A stretch of 64,000 bases of DNA from NCBI GenBank assembly GCA_002633025.1, contig NMRB01000007.1:959157-1023156 (forward strand), given 5' to 3'. The position numbers were made by a program, and so were the translations under genes. The notes under the pieces were generated by a model. The model searched no databases and had not been told where the DNA came from. It was given only the letters and a program-made list of their open reading frames with translations. Origin of the DNA: Notospermus geniculatus (Eukaryota; Nemertea; Pilidiophora; Heteronemertea; Lineidae). Every line of letters begins with the position of its first letter. Position 1 is the first letter of the stretch. Positions 33,302 to 46,213 of the stretch are shown here, in pieces.

Positions 33302-34622
33302 GCTCAGCTGCCTAAAAAAGGATCAAATGAATTCACTTTCAGATGTATTTATATTATTTTCTTTTGCAAAAAATATCACTTGGGATGTGACACTTTGCGA
33401 ATTAAATGTTTTAGATGATATAAATTGATTAACTTTTCTTATGATAATAAAACTTTTATATATTTGAATGCATTTATTTGTCTTTTTTCTTCAGAATTTC
33501 AGTCAGGGGTGGTTATTCAGTGCGATATCAAAGTTTTGATCTTATGCTACCACCACAGGTTCCAGATTTTAGAGAAATTTTGATAGGAATTCGGTTACAT
33601 TGTTAATTTGGAACATTGACACAATCTTGGAGATGCCCCCACCCCAAATCACTCCTGAGATGCCCCCGCTATCAACTTAGTTTCTATTCCTGCCGTCAGA
33701 TGGCTCTCCTTCCCAAGTGGGAATTTGGGCCCGAGTGCAAAATAAATTCTACCATGTCAACAGTTTCCTCTGGTCTATTTTGATAATTTCTGCAAGACAA
33801 ATGATGTCAAAGGAAAGAATGAACACTTCAACCGGTTAGCCTTTAATTTCTGACTCTCTTGTGGTCATAGGGTGTCAGATTTGGTGAACCGGGAAAGCGA
33901 AACTGTCGCCTGCTTTTAGCATGTGATTGTGTGTGCATGTTGTATGCATATACTGTATACATTGTATACTGATATTGTATAACTAGGCCTACAATACAAA
34001 CATAGGTTTATTTTGTTCTGCTGTGGTAGGAGCCGTAGTAAGCTGGTAAGTAGTAGGCCTACAATTGCAAGGCCTATGCTTGTGCCAACTTTGTGTTATT
34101 ACCACTACTAGGTACTAGGCCCTACCAATACCAGTACCACCACCAGTAGACATGGTAGAGAGATAGATAGGGCTTGGCCCGCCCGGCGTTTTTGTAGGCG
34201 TAGCTTTAGCTGGGGGTGATGAGGGCTGAGCCTTACCCCCAGTACCCAATACCCTACCGCGTAGGCCCACTATATAGGCGTAGCCTCACTTCCTCTTATC
34301 GTGTTCTAGGCCTACACCATTTAGTCACGTCCGATCCTGGTTAATTTCATATTTCTACAACAATCATGACCTACAAAGTACAACCATTCTTTAGCAGCAA
34401 ATAGGCTCATGTCATCACCTATCATGTCAAATAGCCTATCGTCCCCCAGCATGAGTTGGCCCCCTGTAGATGACTGATGGCTGCAGGCTGCGGTCGGTAG
34501 GCCTAATTATACACCATCTTACGGTATTTCTTCTGTGACTTGCTATTTCTTCTGTGACTTGCTGTGGAATCACTGAAGAATGCGGGCAATCCCCTTACTA
34601 CTTCATTTCTCTTCTTTCAGAA

Positions 34623-37260
34623 ATGGCTGATTTCAAGGATGTTGATTTCTTGACCTGTGGCTCCTGTCAGAAGGAGTTTCCCCTCTCCAATATTGTTACA
34701 TTCATGAGACACAAGAAACTGGACTGCGACGATGGTACTGATACTGCTGGTAAGTGCCCGAACTAAGGATACACGTAGGATAGTTTGAGTGGTAATGTGT
34801 ATTGATCTCCAGTTCAATCAATGTATCAGGAGTATCCCCTGGACAGTTTCCCCCACACCCAGCCAATTGCCACTGACCATTCCCCCATTCGTCCTGGACC
34901 ATTGTCCCCCTCCCTTGGAATCTGTCAGAACACCACCTCCCATCTTTTCAAAATGAATGATTTTGAACGTGATTTCTGGCCTTCCAGTTCTGAAATCTTT
35001 GTTATTTCTTTCCTCAGATTCATCTGCTGAATTCTACTTCCGTCTAATCTGTCAGATCAAGGACTGCAGGGAACAATTTGCGACCGCATGGGCACTCCTA
35101 CAACACGTTCAGATGCGCCATATCCCAAATATTTTTTCGGGGTTACAGTTGTACACACGAGGGATTGAGTCTATTCAAGTTCAGACATCTCAAAGACCGG
35201 CAGTGACTTATTCCAGTGGCACTTTGACGACTGCCCAGCAAACAGGTGTTGATGTTCAGTCTCTGTGTATGCTTGGTCTTGGTGATACATTTGACAGTAT
35301 CTCACAGCCTGACATTCAAGAAATTCCAGTCAGTGGAAAGAAAGTGGATGGTGATTTCAGCTTGAGCGCGTTGGATGGAAAGAGAGCTGGAACTGTGTCT
35401 TTCGCAAGTACTGAAACACAAACTGATGCAATGCAGATTTGTACTGATGAGAGGTGTGATGCTGCAAATTGTGCTGGCGAAAAGTGTTGTGATGATCAGG
35501 ATTGTTGCATTACCATCATGCCGGGGACGCACGAAAAACCAAAGAAATGCTGCAGTGCGATTGTCCCGAAGAAGCGTAAGCAGCATATGGAGTCGAAACA
35601 CATGCCATCTGGTGTGTCAACACGGAGTCAGAAACGTCGTGCTGCCGTGGAGCAACGTCGGCCAGTGGAGCGTCGACCGGGAGACCGTCAGTACAGTATT
35701 AGTAGTAATAACGATACAATTTATATCAACGTCACAGAGTCGAATATGGAGGTCAGCAGTGACTATCAGGGGAACGGTGAGAACGTTCCAGTGCACGGGG
35801 ATCCGGGTGATAAATTCAGTCAGACGGTTGCCGTCAGTAGTGATTCTCTCGTGATTGATACAGGTTCTAGTCTGCAGTCTAATGGTTCAGAAATGGCGTG
35901 TACTGGTAAAGGTTCCATGATTATTCAACCTGGTAGTATGGTCACCATTCCTCCTCCCAGTCAACCAATGTTTCCTGTTCCATCCGTGCTTCCTTCTGTG
36001 ACTTCAGGGAAAGCTGTGATATCACAAACCAAAAATCTTACCCTTGGAACTAGTAATTCCTCACTTCCACTTGCATTTGTGTATGACACTTCACTTCAAA
36101 CCTCTCCACAGTTGGAATTCAGTCGTCCTGATAATATCACCAGTGTAAGCTCTGGCGATGGACTTCCAAAGATTTCAATCACATCCTCTAAGCCTCTCAC
36201 AACATTAATCCCTGCCTCTGCTGCGAATGTGATGCAACGTACCGAACAAGAGACCAACATGATGGCTGCGGCGACAGGCTCTCTACACGATTCAACATCA
36301 CATGGCGAGGACACACTGAAGTTACGATCTGGTGGAAAGAAACGTCGTTACCCTACGTCGCGTCCGTTCAAGTGTGAGCAGTGTGGTCATTCATTCAACC
36401 AGCGGATTCATCTCAAGAAACACTTGAGCAAACATACTGGTTCGTATTCCTCCATCTTGACATATTGAGGCCTACGACACTTCGCCCTTCAAACTACGCT
36501 CCCTTCACGAGGGTAGGAGTGATAAAGAACACTCATCAGGAGGGCAAGATGTACTCCTCATTCGGGGAGTTCTTGGCTAATTTTCATAAAGACAAACTTA
36601 GGATCTAACCTTTCCATTGTAACTTCTCATATCGATGAATATACGGATATTTGTATATTTTCAGGTATCAAGCCTTATAAATGTGGACAGTGTGATTACT
36701 CGACTGTTGAGAGAAGTCATCTGAAAGTTCACATCAGAATTCACACAGGTGAGGTGTCAGCTTCAGGAAAATTCTCCCAGACATCTCCCCCAGTGGACAC
36801 TTGCCGTTGGACAGTTCGTCATCCACTGGCCATTTTGTAGCTCTGAAAAAAACTTGTGTTGTTCTTGTACCGTACATGTTGTCTGTGCTCCTCCCCTGGT
36901 GACCTTCATCCTGAGATAGGTCATTTCACTTGGCCATGGCCTCCCTCAGAAGAGGTGCGACATAGGAGATGCGTCTGAATTGCCCTGTTTTGAGAGGATG
37001 GGTGACCTTATTCCTTCTTTATGCCTCAATTTTCAGGGGAGAAGCCTTTTAAGTGCACATACTGCGAGTATGCCACAGCTCAGAACAGCACGCTGAAAAT
37101 CCACTTAAAGCGACACCACAGCGGAAAAGAGACAAGTAACAGTGTGTGTGAGAAGAACTTCAGCGAATCAGTTGTGTTGAATGACCATCATGAGAATAGG
37201 GGAGGGACACACGAACAAGCTGCAGGAAAAAAGGCCGATCTGACCAGTGTGGCATCTTGA
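34623..37260 (+). CDS. BCL11-like C2H2 zinc-finger transcription factor
   Basis: Exons 34623-34749, 35018-36439, 36665-36748 and 37037-37260 join in phase to 618 aa. The N-terminal C2HC finger [17 protein letters not shown] then RHKKLDC resembles the BCL11A/B start (LTCGQCQMNFPL). The next finger [19 protein letters not shown] matches the BCL11 CKQPFNSAWFLLQHAQ finger. Three classical fingers close the protein ([48 protein letters not shown]), each split by an intron at the TG(I/E)KP linker. A cysteine-rich stretch ([13 protein letters not shown]) with a basic KKRK follows the second finger. The linker is long and S/T-rich. Nuclear DNA binding is expected; targets unknown. The last fingers also resemble those of other ZNF families, so BCL11 orthology is likely but not certain. 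Confidence 0.75.
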
Positions 37261-38267
37261 CCCCTCGAGAGAACCCTTCTCACCTCGCACTAGATTTATG
37301 TGCTTTGTTTACAAGATGAATTTCGTTTGTATCACCCTGCATACTTTACAGTCATTTGCCTATCGAGTCACAGTCAGTTGAACACTGTCATGTTCCATTG
37401 AATTCATGTATGCATTGCAAAATGGAAATTTTTGCATTTTGCCAAAGTTATGAGCCAAAGAGAAACACTGATGATTTCATCAACAGAGCCAAAGAGTTAT
37501 TAGTCTTTCTACCCCTCCCCCAAGTTATGGAAAATAGTACTGTAAGTTCGATTTGCCACAGAATTTCCATTGCCACTGACAAGTTCATTTGGTTTGTGTG
37601 TGCTATGTACTTCCACATGTCATAGATTTATTCTTCACTTAGTAAGTATTCAACCGAAGGTAGATAACTTGTATATGTTTATTATTTATACGAGTGTGAA
37701 TTCCAAGATAAATTTCGAAATATATTCTAAAAACAAGTGTGCTTCTCCATTGTCTCTCCAATCTTACTTGTCCAATGAATTTATGCCCATCTCGTTGTTT
37801 GCCACCACATTCCGTACATTACTCGATTGTTGGCTGGGATCTTATTTATTGGGGTGACCAGGTGCCTTGCACTTGGAAACACATCCAATCTGCTGTTTTC
37901 AGCCTTCGCTTCCATTATAATAGAAACTGTAGGTCTTCTCTGCAACTTAGTTGCATCTCCTACAGTTGTTGGTTGTCTCAAAATGATTGTTTCCTGTACA
38001 TTGCAACCATGTAGTCTACGAGATGCAACTTCTGACCGGGACTCGAGCTTTATTTAGTCTGAGAACTTATGTAGGTGATACATAGCCATATTCATGAGCA
38101 GGTTCATGAGCACTCAAAAGTCATCAGTTTCTTTATGCTTGCTTACTCTGTCCCATCTCTGTATGCTTGTGAGCAACCTCTAATAATCTCAGTATGATGT
38201 AAGTTGCTGGCCTGCATGTCCCTACAAACAACAAGCTACAACACAGTCTCTTAATAACTACAAAAAT
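37261..38267. other. 3' UTR of the BCL11-like gene and convergent spacer
   Basis: AT-rich, no gene. The PIGM 3' end comes from the other strand at about 38,268. Confidence 0.4.
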
Positions 38268-38273
38268 TTTATT
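38268..38273 (-). terminator. Poly(A) signal of PIGM (AATAAA on the minus strand)
   Basis: TTTATT on the plus strand, about 180 bp past the PIGM stop. Confidence 0.5.
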
Positions 38274-38449
38274 CTCATCAAAACATGATCAGAATATAAT
38301 ATAAAGCAAAGACAATAGGTTGATGTGAGGCAAAAACCCTGCATTTCTGTTGCTCGGATACATGTATCTCCTGTCCGGAGATGAAAATGCATGTAGGACT
38401 GGAATAATAGAGCATTGAGAAGCAGTCTGACTGTTCACTCAACTCAGAT

Positions 38450-40946
38450 TTACATTCCTTTCACCTTCAGTGAAGAAACCACATGGAATATACCACTGAA
38501 TGGTATTTCTCGGTTTTCCACGTGGAATTTTCCATTCACAAATACAGGAAAGTGTCTGTAATCTTGGATGAGTTTTCCTGTAATCCAAATGTTGACGGTA
38601 AAGAAAAGAAGACCGACCAGCCAGATGAAAATAAAGGTATCCTGCCCTCTGAACTCCAAGTAGTATGCAGGAAGCAACCATAGTGCCTGAAAAGGTAAAA
38701 ATATAGAAAACATTGAGAGACATTCATCCTCCACTACTTCAGAAGGGATATTTTTGCACTACTTCATATGTGACAGAATTACAACTTAGAATGTACCCAC
38801 CTGACCTAGAAACCAAGCACCTATCATTGAAACGGCACTTCTTGCACTTGTGGACAATGTTGGAATGATCACTGGGAGAAGGCAGAGGTACCATAAAAAG
38901 TACTGAAAATAATAAGAGGGAGAGTCATCATCTACTTTAGAATGTTAAATCAGAGTTTAGTGCGGCACATGCCGAGCTTCCATCAGTTGTCGTTAGTTGC
39001 ATAGCTAACTTCCCATGTTTGTGGGTCAGAGTATGGCGATGAGTCTGAACACCAGGGTATTCCTGGATGGTGACACTCAGACAGCATGTCTAATTATAGC
39101 ATCCAACTCTTTGTCAATATGTCAAGTGAGTTCATTTACACATACAGTAACTAAATGCTCTTTGTCAAGCATCTGAAATGAATGTTGTAGAACCTACCTG
39201 TGAAGTGCAAACTTTGTTGAATGTCACAAATATGAGCGTGTGTAGAAAACAGCAGAACGGTAAGTCCTGGTAGTATCGGAATGACAGTACAACCAGGAGC
39301 ACTAACTGAGGAAGGAATGCCATCAGGCCTAGAAACAGTGATGATGGGCTCTCAGCTGTTAGATAGAGCATGTAGAAGTACGGGGAGAAGTTATGACGGG
39401 TGTCTCTTCTAGTCACATGGTAGAGGTATGTTTCTTGAAGGAATTGGTATCCATAACTGAAAAGGAAAAGAACCACAGAGAAATCACAATAAGAGTGGTG
39501 GTTATGAAAAGTTCAATGTTGGACCTCAGAGTTAGCAGTGGGGTCTGAAGTTGTCCAGTGATTTAGTTGAATGTGAGCAGAATTTACAAACATTACCCCA
39601 GCCAATGGGGAAGACATCCTGAGGAAATCAGTGGATTTTGCACTTGCTTCCTTCGTCATGTCATTGACCCATGTGTGCAGTTACGAAGGGAGCTGGAGCA
39701 AGCACTAGTCTATGAACAATTGAGCCAAAGTAAAGTTGATGAAATGAGTCCATCACCTACTTACAGATGGAAACAGACAGCAGTCAAAGTGGTGAATGTT
39801 AACACAGAAACTGCTACAAAGATGACCCGAGTTCTTCCAGGGAGAAGAGATCGGATACTGAGTGTCACATCTCCATTGGCCTTCTCGTCATAGGAACCAT
39901 TCAGGAAGAGATAAATTGGCAACGCGTACGTCACTGGGTATATTTTCATATGAACTGAGAAGCCATACACAATGGCAGCTAAAACTGTCCTCCGACTCAT
40001 GAGCAAATACAGTGTCAATAGTACCATCAGTGTCAGGATGGATTCAGCATTTCCTCGACTTGAAACAGTCACTGGCATGGGATTTACCAACCAAAGAAGT
40101 GACATTAGAACTGCCGTCTCTTGACTTCTAAACCTTTGGAGGCAAATCTTGTGGATGAGAACTCCAGTTATAACATCACAGGTGATGAAGAGAATCTTTC
40201 CAAAGAATGCAGTGATCCACACATTTGGAATCAAGATTGCCGCAAGGAGGGGTGTATAGCGATAAGTGGCTCTGTCGTATGGTGATTCTCCCTGAAATTA
40301 GAGCAGCAAATACCAGTATAACTTACAACCATATGGCCAAAGTGATGCCTTACTGAACTTTGGAATTTGCCAAGGCCAAAAGGGCCTGTTGCTCCAGCCT
40401 TGGAGGAATTATACTGGAATTTGAGCAGTCCTGATGGTCATGGCTGGAGCTTGAAGGAATTATACTGACAGTATGAGTATAATTCCTCCAGGCTCCAGCC
40501 ATGACCATCAGGACTGCTCAAATTTCACTTCATTCTCATTCTGGATTCCATCTGAAATGATGAGAGTTATGTTCATTGTCGTTGTACAGAGCATACAATA
40601 CTGATCAGATGGAATGGAAATGAGGTTTTTAAGGGATCCAAGGGTACAAGCACGTTGATTTATCTGAGAAAAGTTGGACAGGGAGTATTGTCCGAAATTA
40701 GAAACGGTTTACTGCATTTTGGGCTTGACTCCCTTTCGTTGAGCTGGATAACCGATTACCGGATGAACTCACATTAGCCATGTATCTTGCAGCATCAGTG
40801 AATACATAGTAATCAACATCTGTGTACTTCACCACCATGGTTCTATCTTGCCATTCACCATAAATCATAAATGCAATCCTCAGGAAAGCAGCAATAAACG
40901 CGTAAAAAGAGAGTGGTTTCTGACGAAAAATGTTACCGTCCGCCAT
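38450..40946 (-). CDS. PIGM: PIG-M, GPI mannosyltransferase 1 (catalytic subunit)
   Basis: Five exons on the minus strand: 40946-40773, 40291-39765, 39456-39198, 38902-38801 and 38686-38450, all in phase, 432 aa (human 423). PIG-M adds the first mannose, alpha-1,4 from dolichol-phosphate-mannose, to GlcN-PI in the ER lumen and works with PIG-X. The DXD motif is at residues 43-45 ([10 protein letters not shown]). Further family blocks: [83 protein letters not shown] and [14 protein letters not shown]. Several membrane segments are visible. The start used is MADGNIF; an upstream in-frame ATG at 41,018 would add 24 residues. It converges on the BCL11-like gene and is divergent from the HMG-like gene, with about 470 bp between starts. 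Confidence 0.95.
40417..40525. mobile_element. Palindromic element in PIGM intron 1
   Basis: The arms AATTTGAGCAGTCCTGATGG and CCATCAGGACTGCTCAAATT are perfect complements and continue through GGTCATGGCTGGAGC and AGGAATTATACT to a short loop. A related CAGTATAATTCCTCC occurs at 62,229. Confidence 0.8.
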
Positions 40947-41418
40947 ATTGACGGCTGATGTTGTTGCTCTCCTCTGATTGGCTGAGCGATTAAATGGCAG
41001 AGCGCGGGGATTCCCCAAAACCCAAGTAGCCTGGTTTCCGGGCCTGCCACTAGGTTTGGTTATAAAACTAGTCTAATGCGTCTCCGGGTGCGTCGCATAC
41101 TGGCACAACCAGGCAATTCAGTCCGTAAAGTCGATGACATGGACTTCTGCATTATCGTATCCGGAAAAATTTTGACAAAACGGACCGGAATCTAACCGGT
41201 GCCAATCATGGTTGACGTCACTGATGCGAAAAATTAACCGCCGGCCGTGCGGCGTCGATGGCATTGTGACGTGACGTCATTTTTGCGAAAAATGGTGATG
41301 ACCTGACAGCATGAAGTCTGTTCAGACCATGTTATTGTGAAAATAAGGGCTACTTTAAGTGCCTTTGAATTGAATTATACGAGTTAACAACATTAAAGCA
41401 TTGGTAGAGCTTTAATCG
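40947..41418. other. Bidirectional promoter region between PIGM and the HMG-like gene
   Basis: The two starts lie on opposite strands about 470 bp apart. CpG-rich in part (GACGTCA, CGCCGGCCGTGCGGCGTC). GTGACGTCA at about 41,272 is a CRE-like word, and CCAATCA occurs as TGATTGGC at 40,975. Confidence 0.4.
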
Positions 41419-44400
41419 ATGATGCGCGGAAGGTGCGAAGTTCGACTGCAGCGAAATGAGCCGGTTTCAAAGCCGGCACGTCAAAAAACGGCTAAACTGG
41501 ACATGCTGGAGGATGGACGTGAGTGATTTGGTTTGGGACTTGGGTTATTTGTCTTGTCTGGTCCTGGGTTCGATGCTCGATAGGGTCACCACTGTTTGAT
41601 TTCTGTCTCTGCCTTCTTGAGTAAGACACTTTAGGCCTACCCAACCTGCGGTAGGCCTATGCAGGCCTTTGTCTTTTAAAGCACCTCGGGAGGGGGTCAC
41701 CATCATGACCATGGGGAATCAAGCGTGTCGATGCTTGATTAATCCAAACCGTGGCAAACCATTTTAAACGTGCTAATTTCAGCTGGGGGCATGCCCTCTG
41801 GCTCTGCCCATGACGTCACAGCAGAGGACTGGCAGCGCCGTGAATTAGGCATACGTCATCTTGAAGACTACCGGACCGTTCGATCATACCCCATCGTGGG
41901 GGACGGCCGGAGGTGCATGCGCAATGGAAAGCAAGTTACTATAAGAGGAAGACAGCGGGAAGGCGGCGCCATCTCGAACGAAAGTTCTGGGGGCAACGAA
42001 GGAGAATCAGCCAAGCTTTCTCCGGTTAGGCCTAACCACGCAGCTGATGGCAATGAAAAACAAAACGCAGATGATGATACTGTGCGCGGGAAATTGGAGG
42101 AAATAGAACGGAAAAGTAGCATTGAATGCGTGTCGGATTCTGATGTAGGCAGTGACGAGGCAAGCACTGGTATTCTTGTTACTGGGACACTAAGGGCTTT
42201 ATTGGAAGACTCGAATTGTGAGAAAGACCCACTTCTTCAGGGTCGAACAAGCAATATGGATTCATGGTCAGAAAGGTCTGGTGGTGCATCTTGTGAAACC
42301 CCAGAAAATGCGGGTATCCCGAGAGAGGCGACAAGTGAAGCAATTGGATCAAGTAAGGCGATGAATGCCATTAGAAAACCAAGAGAGACGACTGAGTGTG
42401 GAAGCACTATCTTGAAAGGACCAGAGGAGACTGGCGAGAGAAACGGCGAGGCATCGATTGGTCCAGACTCCTCTGGACGAGATTCCTCATCATCCGACAG
42501 GAGAGGCGCCGAACAGATTCAGATTGAAGGGCATGCCACCGAAAGTAACGTCACGTTAGACCGAACGGCAATAGAAGAATCACTGCCCGAACGCCGGAGC
42601 TCCAGGCTGAAGGAGAAAATACAGAAGGCAGATTGTGAGGACTTCATTTATTTCCCGGTGCGGAACAGGAAGATCCAGGAGAAGAAACCGCCATCACCTG
42701 AGGAAACATACTGCTGTGTCATTCCGGAACTGGAAACGGACGCCAAACCGGAAGTAGCTGGTCTCGCCGACAACACGGCAGAGCCAAGGCCAGAGATGGC
42801 TTCAGATGAGTCTCCCGCTTCTGAAGCAGGTGAAGAGGATGATCTGGAAATGATAGACAATAACCAATCAAAATCTGGGACTCAACCCAACAACAGTGAC
42901 GAAGTAGCCGAATGCACGCGAGAATCGGAGGAATCTGATTCGCGAGATGAAAAGAAAGAAGGGACCGACACCGACTCGGAACGACCGGTCATCAAATTGA
43001 TCTTGAAGAAAACCTCTGCTGTGGACACAGGGAAGAGCACCACAGAGGATCGGGAAGCAGTGTCAAGTCCGCTCAGGAGGTCATCCCGGTAAGGTTCAAG
43101 CCTCACCTCATCTGATGTCAATGCCTGAAACTAGGATTTTCACGTAGGCCCGTTCCTTTCCAAGAGCGATTTCCCGCTCCTGGGGCCATATTCACAAAGC
43201 CTTCGCAACTTTGCGCTCAAGCAAATCTATTGTTTGGCTGGACATGCCCTATTGTTCACTGACTGCCTTAGAATAGATTTGTGTCCACGCACGCAAAGTT
43301 GCGAAGGCTTCATGAATGTGGCCCCTGCCCCGCGGTTTCCGCAACCCTTTCGACGTGGTGGCAACGCCTGTCAGTGCCAGGCCATTGTCGTGTTGTAAGC
43401 ATGGCTAATGTGGAAACGTAGCAGTGGGGAATCAATGAGAAGACGAGTGGAAACGGGCTTTAATAACCAACAGCGAACATGCTGGGACGGTCACAGTAAA
43501 GAATTCTTCACAAGGGGCGATTTTGTGGGAAATTTAATGGGATTTTCTCGCTTGATGCCTGTCTTAAAATTATAGGCTTGACGGGACGTCAGCGGAGCTT
43601 CAAATGCTACCAGACACACCTAGGACAAGTAGAAGACAGCAAATAACGGCGGAACACGTGAACTATGCAAGGTTGATGCAGCATGCCTGCACACTGTGGT
43701 CAAGGTAGGGGAAGGGGCGATCGTACGACTAGGTATTCAATTTTGACCTGCTCAGCGTGCACTCACCGCGAGAAAGGCGGTGGTTGTTGAATGTCATTAT
43801 TTGCCAAGTTCACTTTGGTTATCTAAAGTTGAAACACAACGCTATTGTCAGAACGAACTTTGGGCTGAACTTTCCCAAACAAGTTAGCAAAATGGTTTAT
43901 CATTGTCGAGTGATAAGCTAACCAGATTTAACCAAGCCTGGCCCACACCCCAATGGTTTGGGCGAATACGTTCCGACTTGTCACACAGGATTAACCCCTC
44001 CGTTCCATGAATTGGCACGTTCAAAGCCTGATTGTGCGCTTTCTAATCCAGTGAGCAGCGTCGGCGTTTTAGTCAATTGAAGAGGAGTGAACATACTGGT
44101 GACATGGCCGACCTTCTCAGAAAGGAGTGGGAGGAAATAGGCGAGAAGGAGAAGACGAAATACTTCAACAGGGCCAAGAGGGCGAGTAGGATGGATGGAA
44201 CAATGAGGAACAGGGAGAACAGAAAGCTGGCGGGTGAGTTAAGCGACTTTGACCGGGGTTTTGCTGATGTTTTCAAAATTCAAAATCCCTGACTTCGAAT
44301 TGACGCCAGACGGACAACACAATTGGTCATATGAATAAAGACTAGTAAATGCTTTTACTTGAATTTTGCAATACAAATGCACTAGGCGATGCTGTACAAA

Positions 44401-45371
44401 TCTGAAGGTAGCATTTGATAGTCTTTATTCATATATGAGCCATTGCCTCGCACCCTTGGGGATGAGTAATGTAACAAATGATTTTTTACACCATTCGATC
44501 ATTTTCAGAAAAAAAGCAGCCCGACAGAGCAAGCAACGATCAAAAACAGGAACTGACGGATCAAAACACAGATGATTCATTCTTCAATCTTGACGCTGCA
44601 TCACAGAACGCCTGCCTGAAAAAACGCTTGCTGCAAATTCGGCGGAGAATGTCACCGGCAAGTTATGAAAGCTTCCTGCAGAGTTTCAGGGATTCGTTAG
44701 AAAGTACGGAGCGACACCTGGAGAGACAGAAAGTGGAAATTGCCCATTATGACGCCATCTGTCGTCGCCTGTTGTTCATGAAAATAAACGAGGCACTGTC
44801 ATCGTTACCAAAGTGTGTTCATGTTCAAAGTCATGTGGATTTGGAGAAACTGCCGCCAAGAGACGATATAAATTCTGGACATTGGGGGAATTTCGTGTCT
44901 GGCGCCTGTGATCTGTGTTGTTGTGAGGATACGTCCGAAAGGCTCTCAGATATTCTTGAAGTTCTAGAGAATCCCGAAAAGCAAGAGGAAGTCGAGAATA
45001 AAACCATTTCCGAACAGAACGTTGAACGAATTTTCCGTCTTCTCAAATCCGAAGCGGAACCTTTCGAGCCTCATGACGTCATCGTGGGAAATGAATCGAT
45101 GCACTTGCAGACGATAAATGCCCCGGATATTGAATGCGCCGCCATCTGTCGGTCGATGATGGATCAAGATCTGCCTCTGCTGGACGAACAAGACATAGAA
45201 GAGGTGTTGAACTGTGAAGGTGTGTCTAATGAGGACTGGTTCGGAGATGAACTTCTTACATCAGCAACTGCTGCTTTGTACAGGATTACAAACGTTCCGC
45301 AGGTCCGCCCTGCTTTTGACGATACTTCTTGCTTCCTGTCCTCACTGCTGGCTATGGAAATGATGCGCTGA
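41419..45371 (+). CDS. Unrecognised acidic nuclear-type protein with HMG-box-like segment
   Basis: Exons 41419-41518, 41783-43088, 43624-43704, 44073-44233 and 44509-45371 join in phase with no stop, 836 aa. The long second exon is acidic and S/E-rich, with a conserved-looking start (DWQRRELGIRHLEDYRTVRS) and a basic patch (RRSSRLKEKIQKADCEDF). Exons 3-4 encode ITAEHVNYARLMQHACTLW, then MADLLRKEWEEIGEKEKTKY and FNRAKRASR, which resembles an HMG box (W..L...EK..Y...A). The last exon has a possible coiled coil (YESFLQSFRDSLESTERHLE) and an acidic, cysteine-containing tail. I do not know the family; a MEIOSIN/BHMG1-type protein with an HMG box is one idea, but no bHLH is visible. The start is the first of two adjacent ATGs. 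The exon 3 acceptor (CACACCTAG) has a weak pyrimidine tract and is the least certain border. Confidence 0.6.
41540..41720 (+). mobile_element. SINE-like sequence in intron 1 of the HMG-like gene
   Basis: A B-box-like GGGTTCGATGCTCG is followed by CTTGAGTAAGACACTTTAGG, a layout common in tRNA-derived SINEs of marine animals. The head is incomplete. Confidence 0.4.
43183..43324. mobile_element. Harbinger-like MITE with CTG target duplication
   Basis: The ends GGGCCATATTCACAAAGCC and GGCTTCATGAATGTGGCCC are inverted repeats, with inner CTTCGCAACTTTGCG/CGCAAAGTTGCGAAG. CTG is on both sides. It lies in intron 2 of the HMG-like gene. Confidence 0.8.
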
Positions 45372-45604
45372 GTAGGCCTACATGTATCAGCCGCAGCCGT
45401 ATATCGCGGCTTCACAGTTAACCCTTCCACTGCCAATTGTACATTCTGTCAAATTTGAAGATAGGCCTATGTACGAGAAAGACTGAAACGTAACTCTGTT
45501 AATATATGTAGGCATGTTCATTGGAAAGCTCTCAGTGAGGGTTTTCAAATCGGAATGCTTCTGATAGGGTTTTTGATTTTTTTGCATTTGATGCACACGA
45601 AACA

Positions 45605-45610
45605 AATAAA
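45605..45610 (+). terminator. Poly(A) signal AATAAA of the HMG-like gene
   Basis: About 235 bp past the stop codon. Confidence 0.5.
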
Positions 45611-46213
45611 TTTCGATGCCAACTTTAATCTGAGTCTGAGTGTGTTCTCTATCAACAGTAAGAAGTGTGCCGGAGCGGAACAACCCAGAAAAACCTATTG
45701 AACAGTAATTACAAAGGTTTTATTACCAAAAACAAAGAAAATATACATGTCCTTTTTCGGCCCTATACCATGTATACACATGCTCTAATTAGCCATAGTG
45801 TGTTCGACACACTTTGTAGAACATTCAGTAACTCGGCGAAAAGATGGTAACTTTACATGAATAAAACGGGTCGGGACTCCGGGCCCACCGCACAGAAATT
45901 AACCAAAAATATTTATCATATTGTATCTATTTTTGTTATAACGCATTTTCCCATTCACTAAACCGCCGAAAGGCACCGAAAGCACCAATCGGACTTTCTG
46001 TGCGGTCGGCCCTGATCGCTCAGCTTACGTCAAAGCACTTGAGTACCACTCCCGCCTCGAGCGACACCCCTTGTTTGAGGTCGTGGTATTTACAAAAGAA
46101 ACGAGAAATAGGCTTTACTGCCTTCTGGTTAAGAAAGTTCATTCTTGTACAATAGATGTGTGTATTATGCTGCAATCTCACAGAGCTACACGCTACACGG
46201 ACACGCCGGTTAA

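Larger units (their letters stand above)
30793..34622. other. Intergenic region between cyclin E and the BCL11-like gene
   Basis: It contains a hairpin at about 30,862-31,063 (GACCCGGTCTGTGAAAACCC against GGGTTTTCACAGACTGGGTC), two MITEs, a run of 20+ G before a gap, and TAGGCCTA-rich sequence at 33,980-34,340. Repeated GGTTCAACTC/GTTCAACTCAGGATCC-like words occur near 32,745-32,870. No gene recognised. The splice acceptor at 34,618-34,620 implies an upstream non-coding exon of the BCL11-like gene. Confidence 0.4.

Noticed and set aside
35375-35854. 159-codon plus frame overlapping the BCL11-like exon
   Set aside because: Shadow frame of the large exon, with no splice or domain support.
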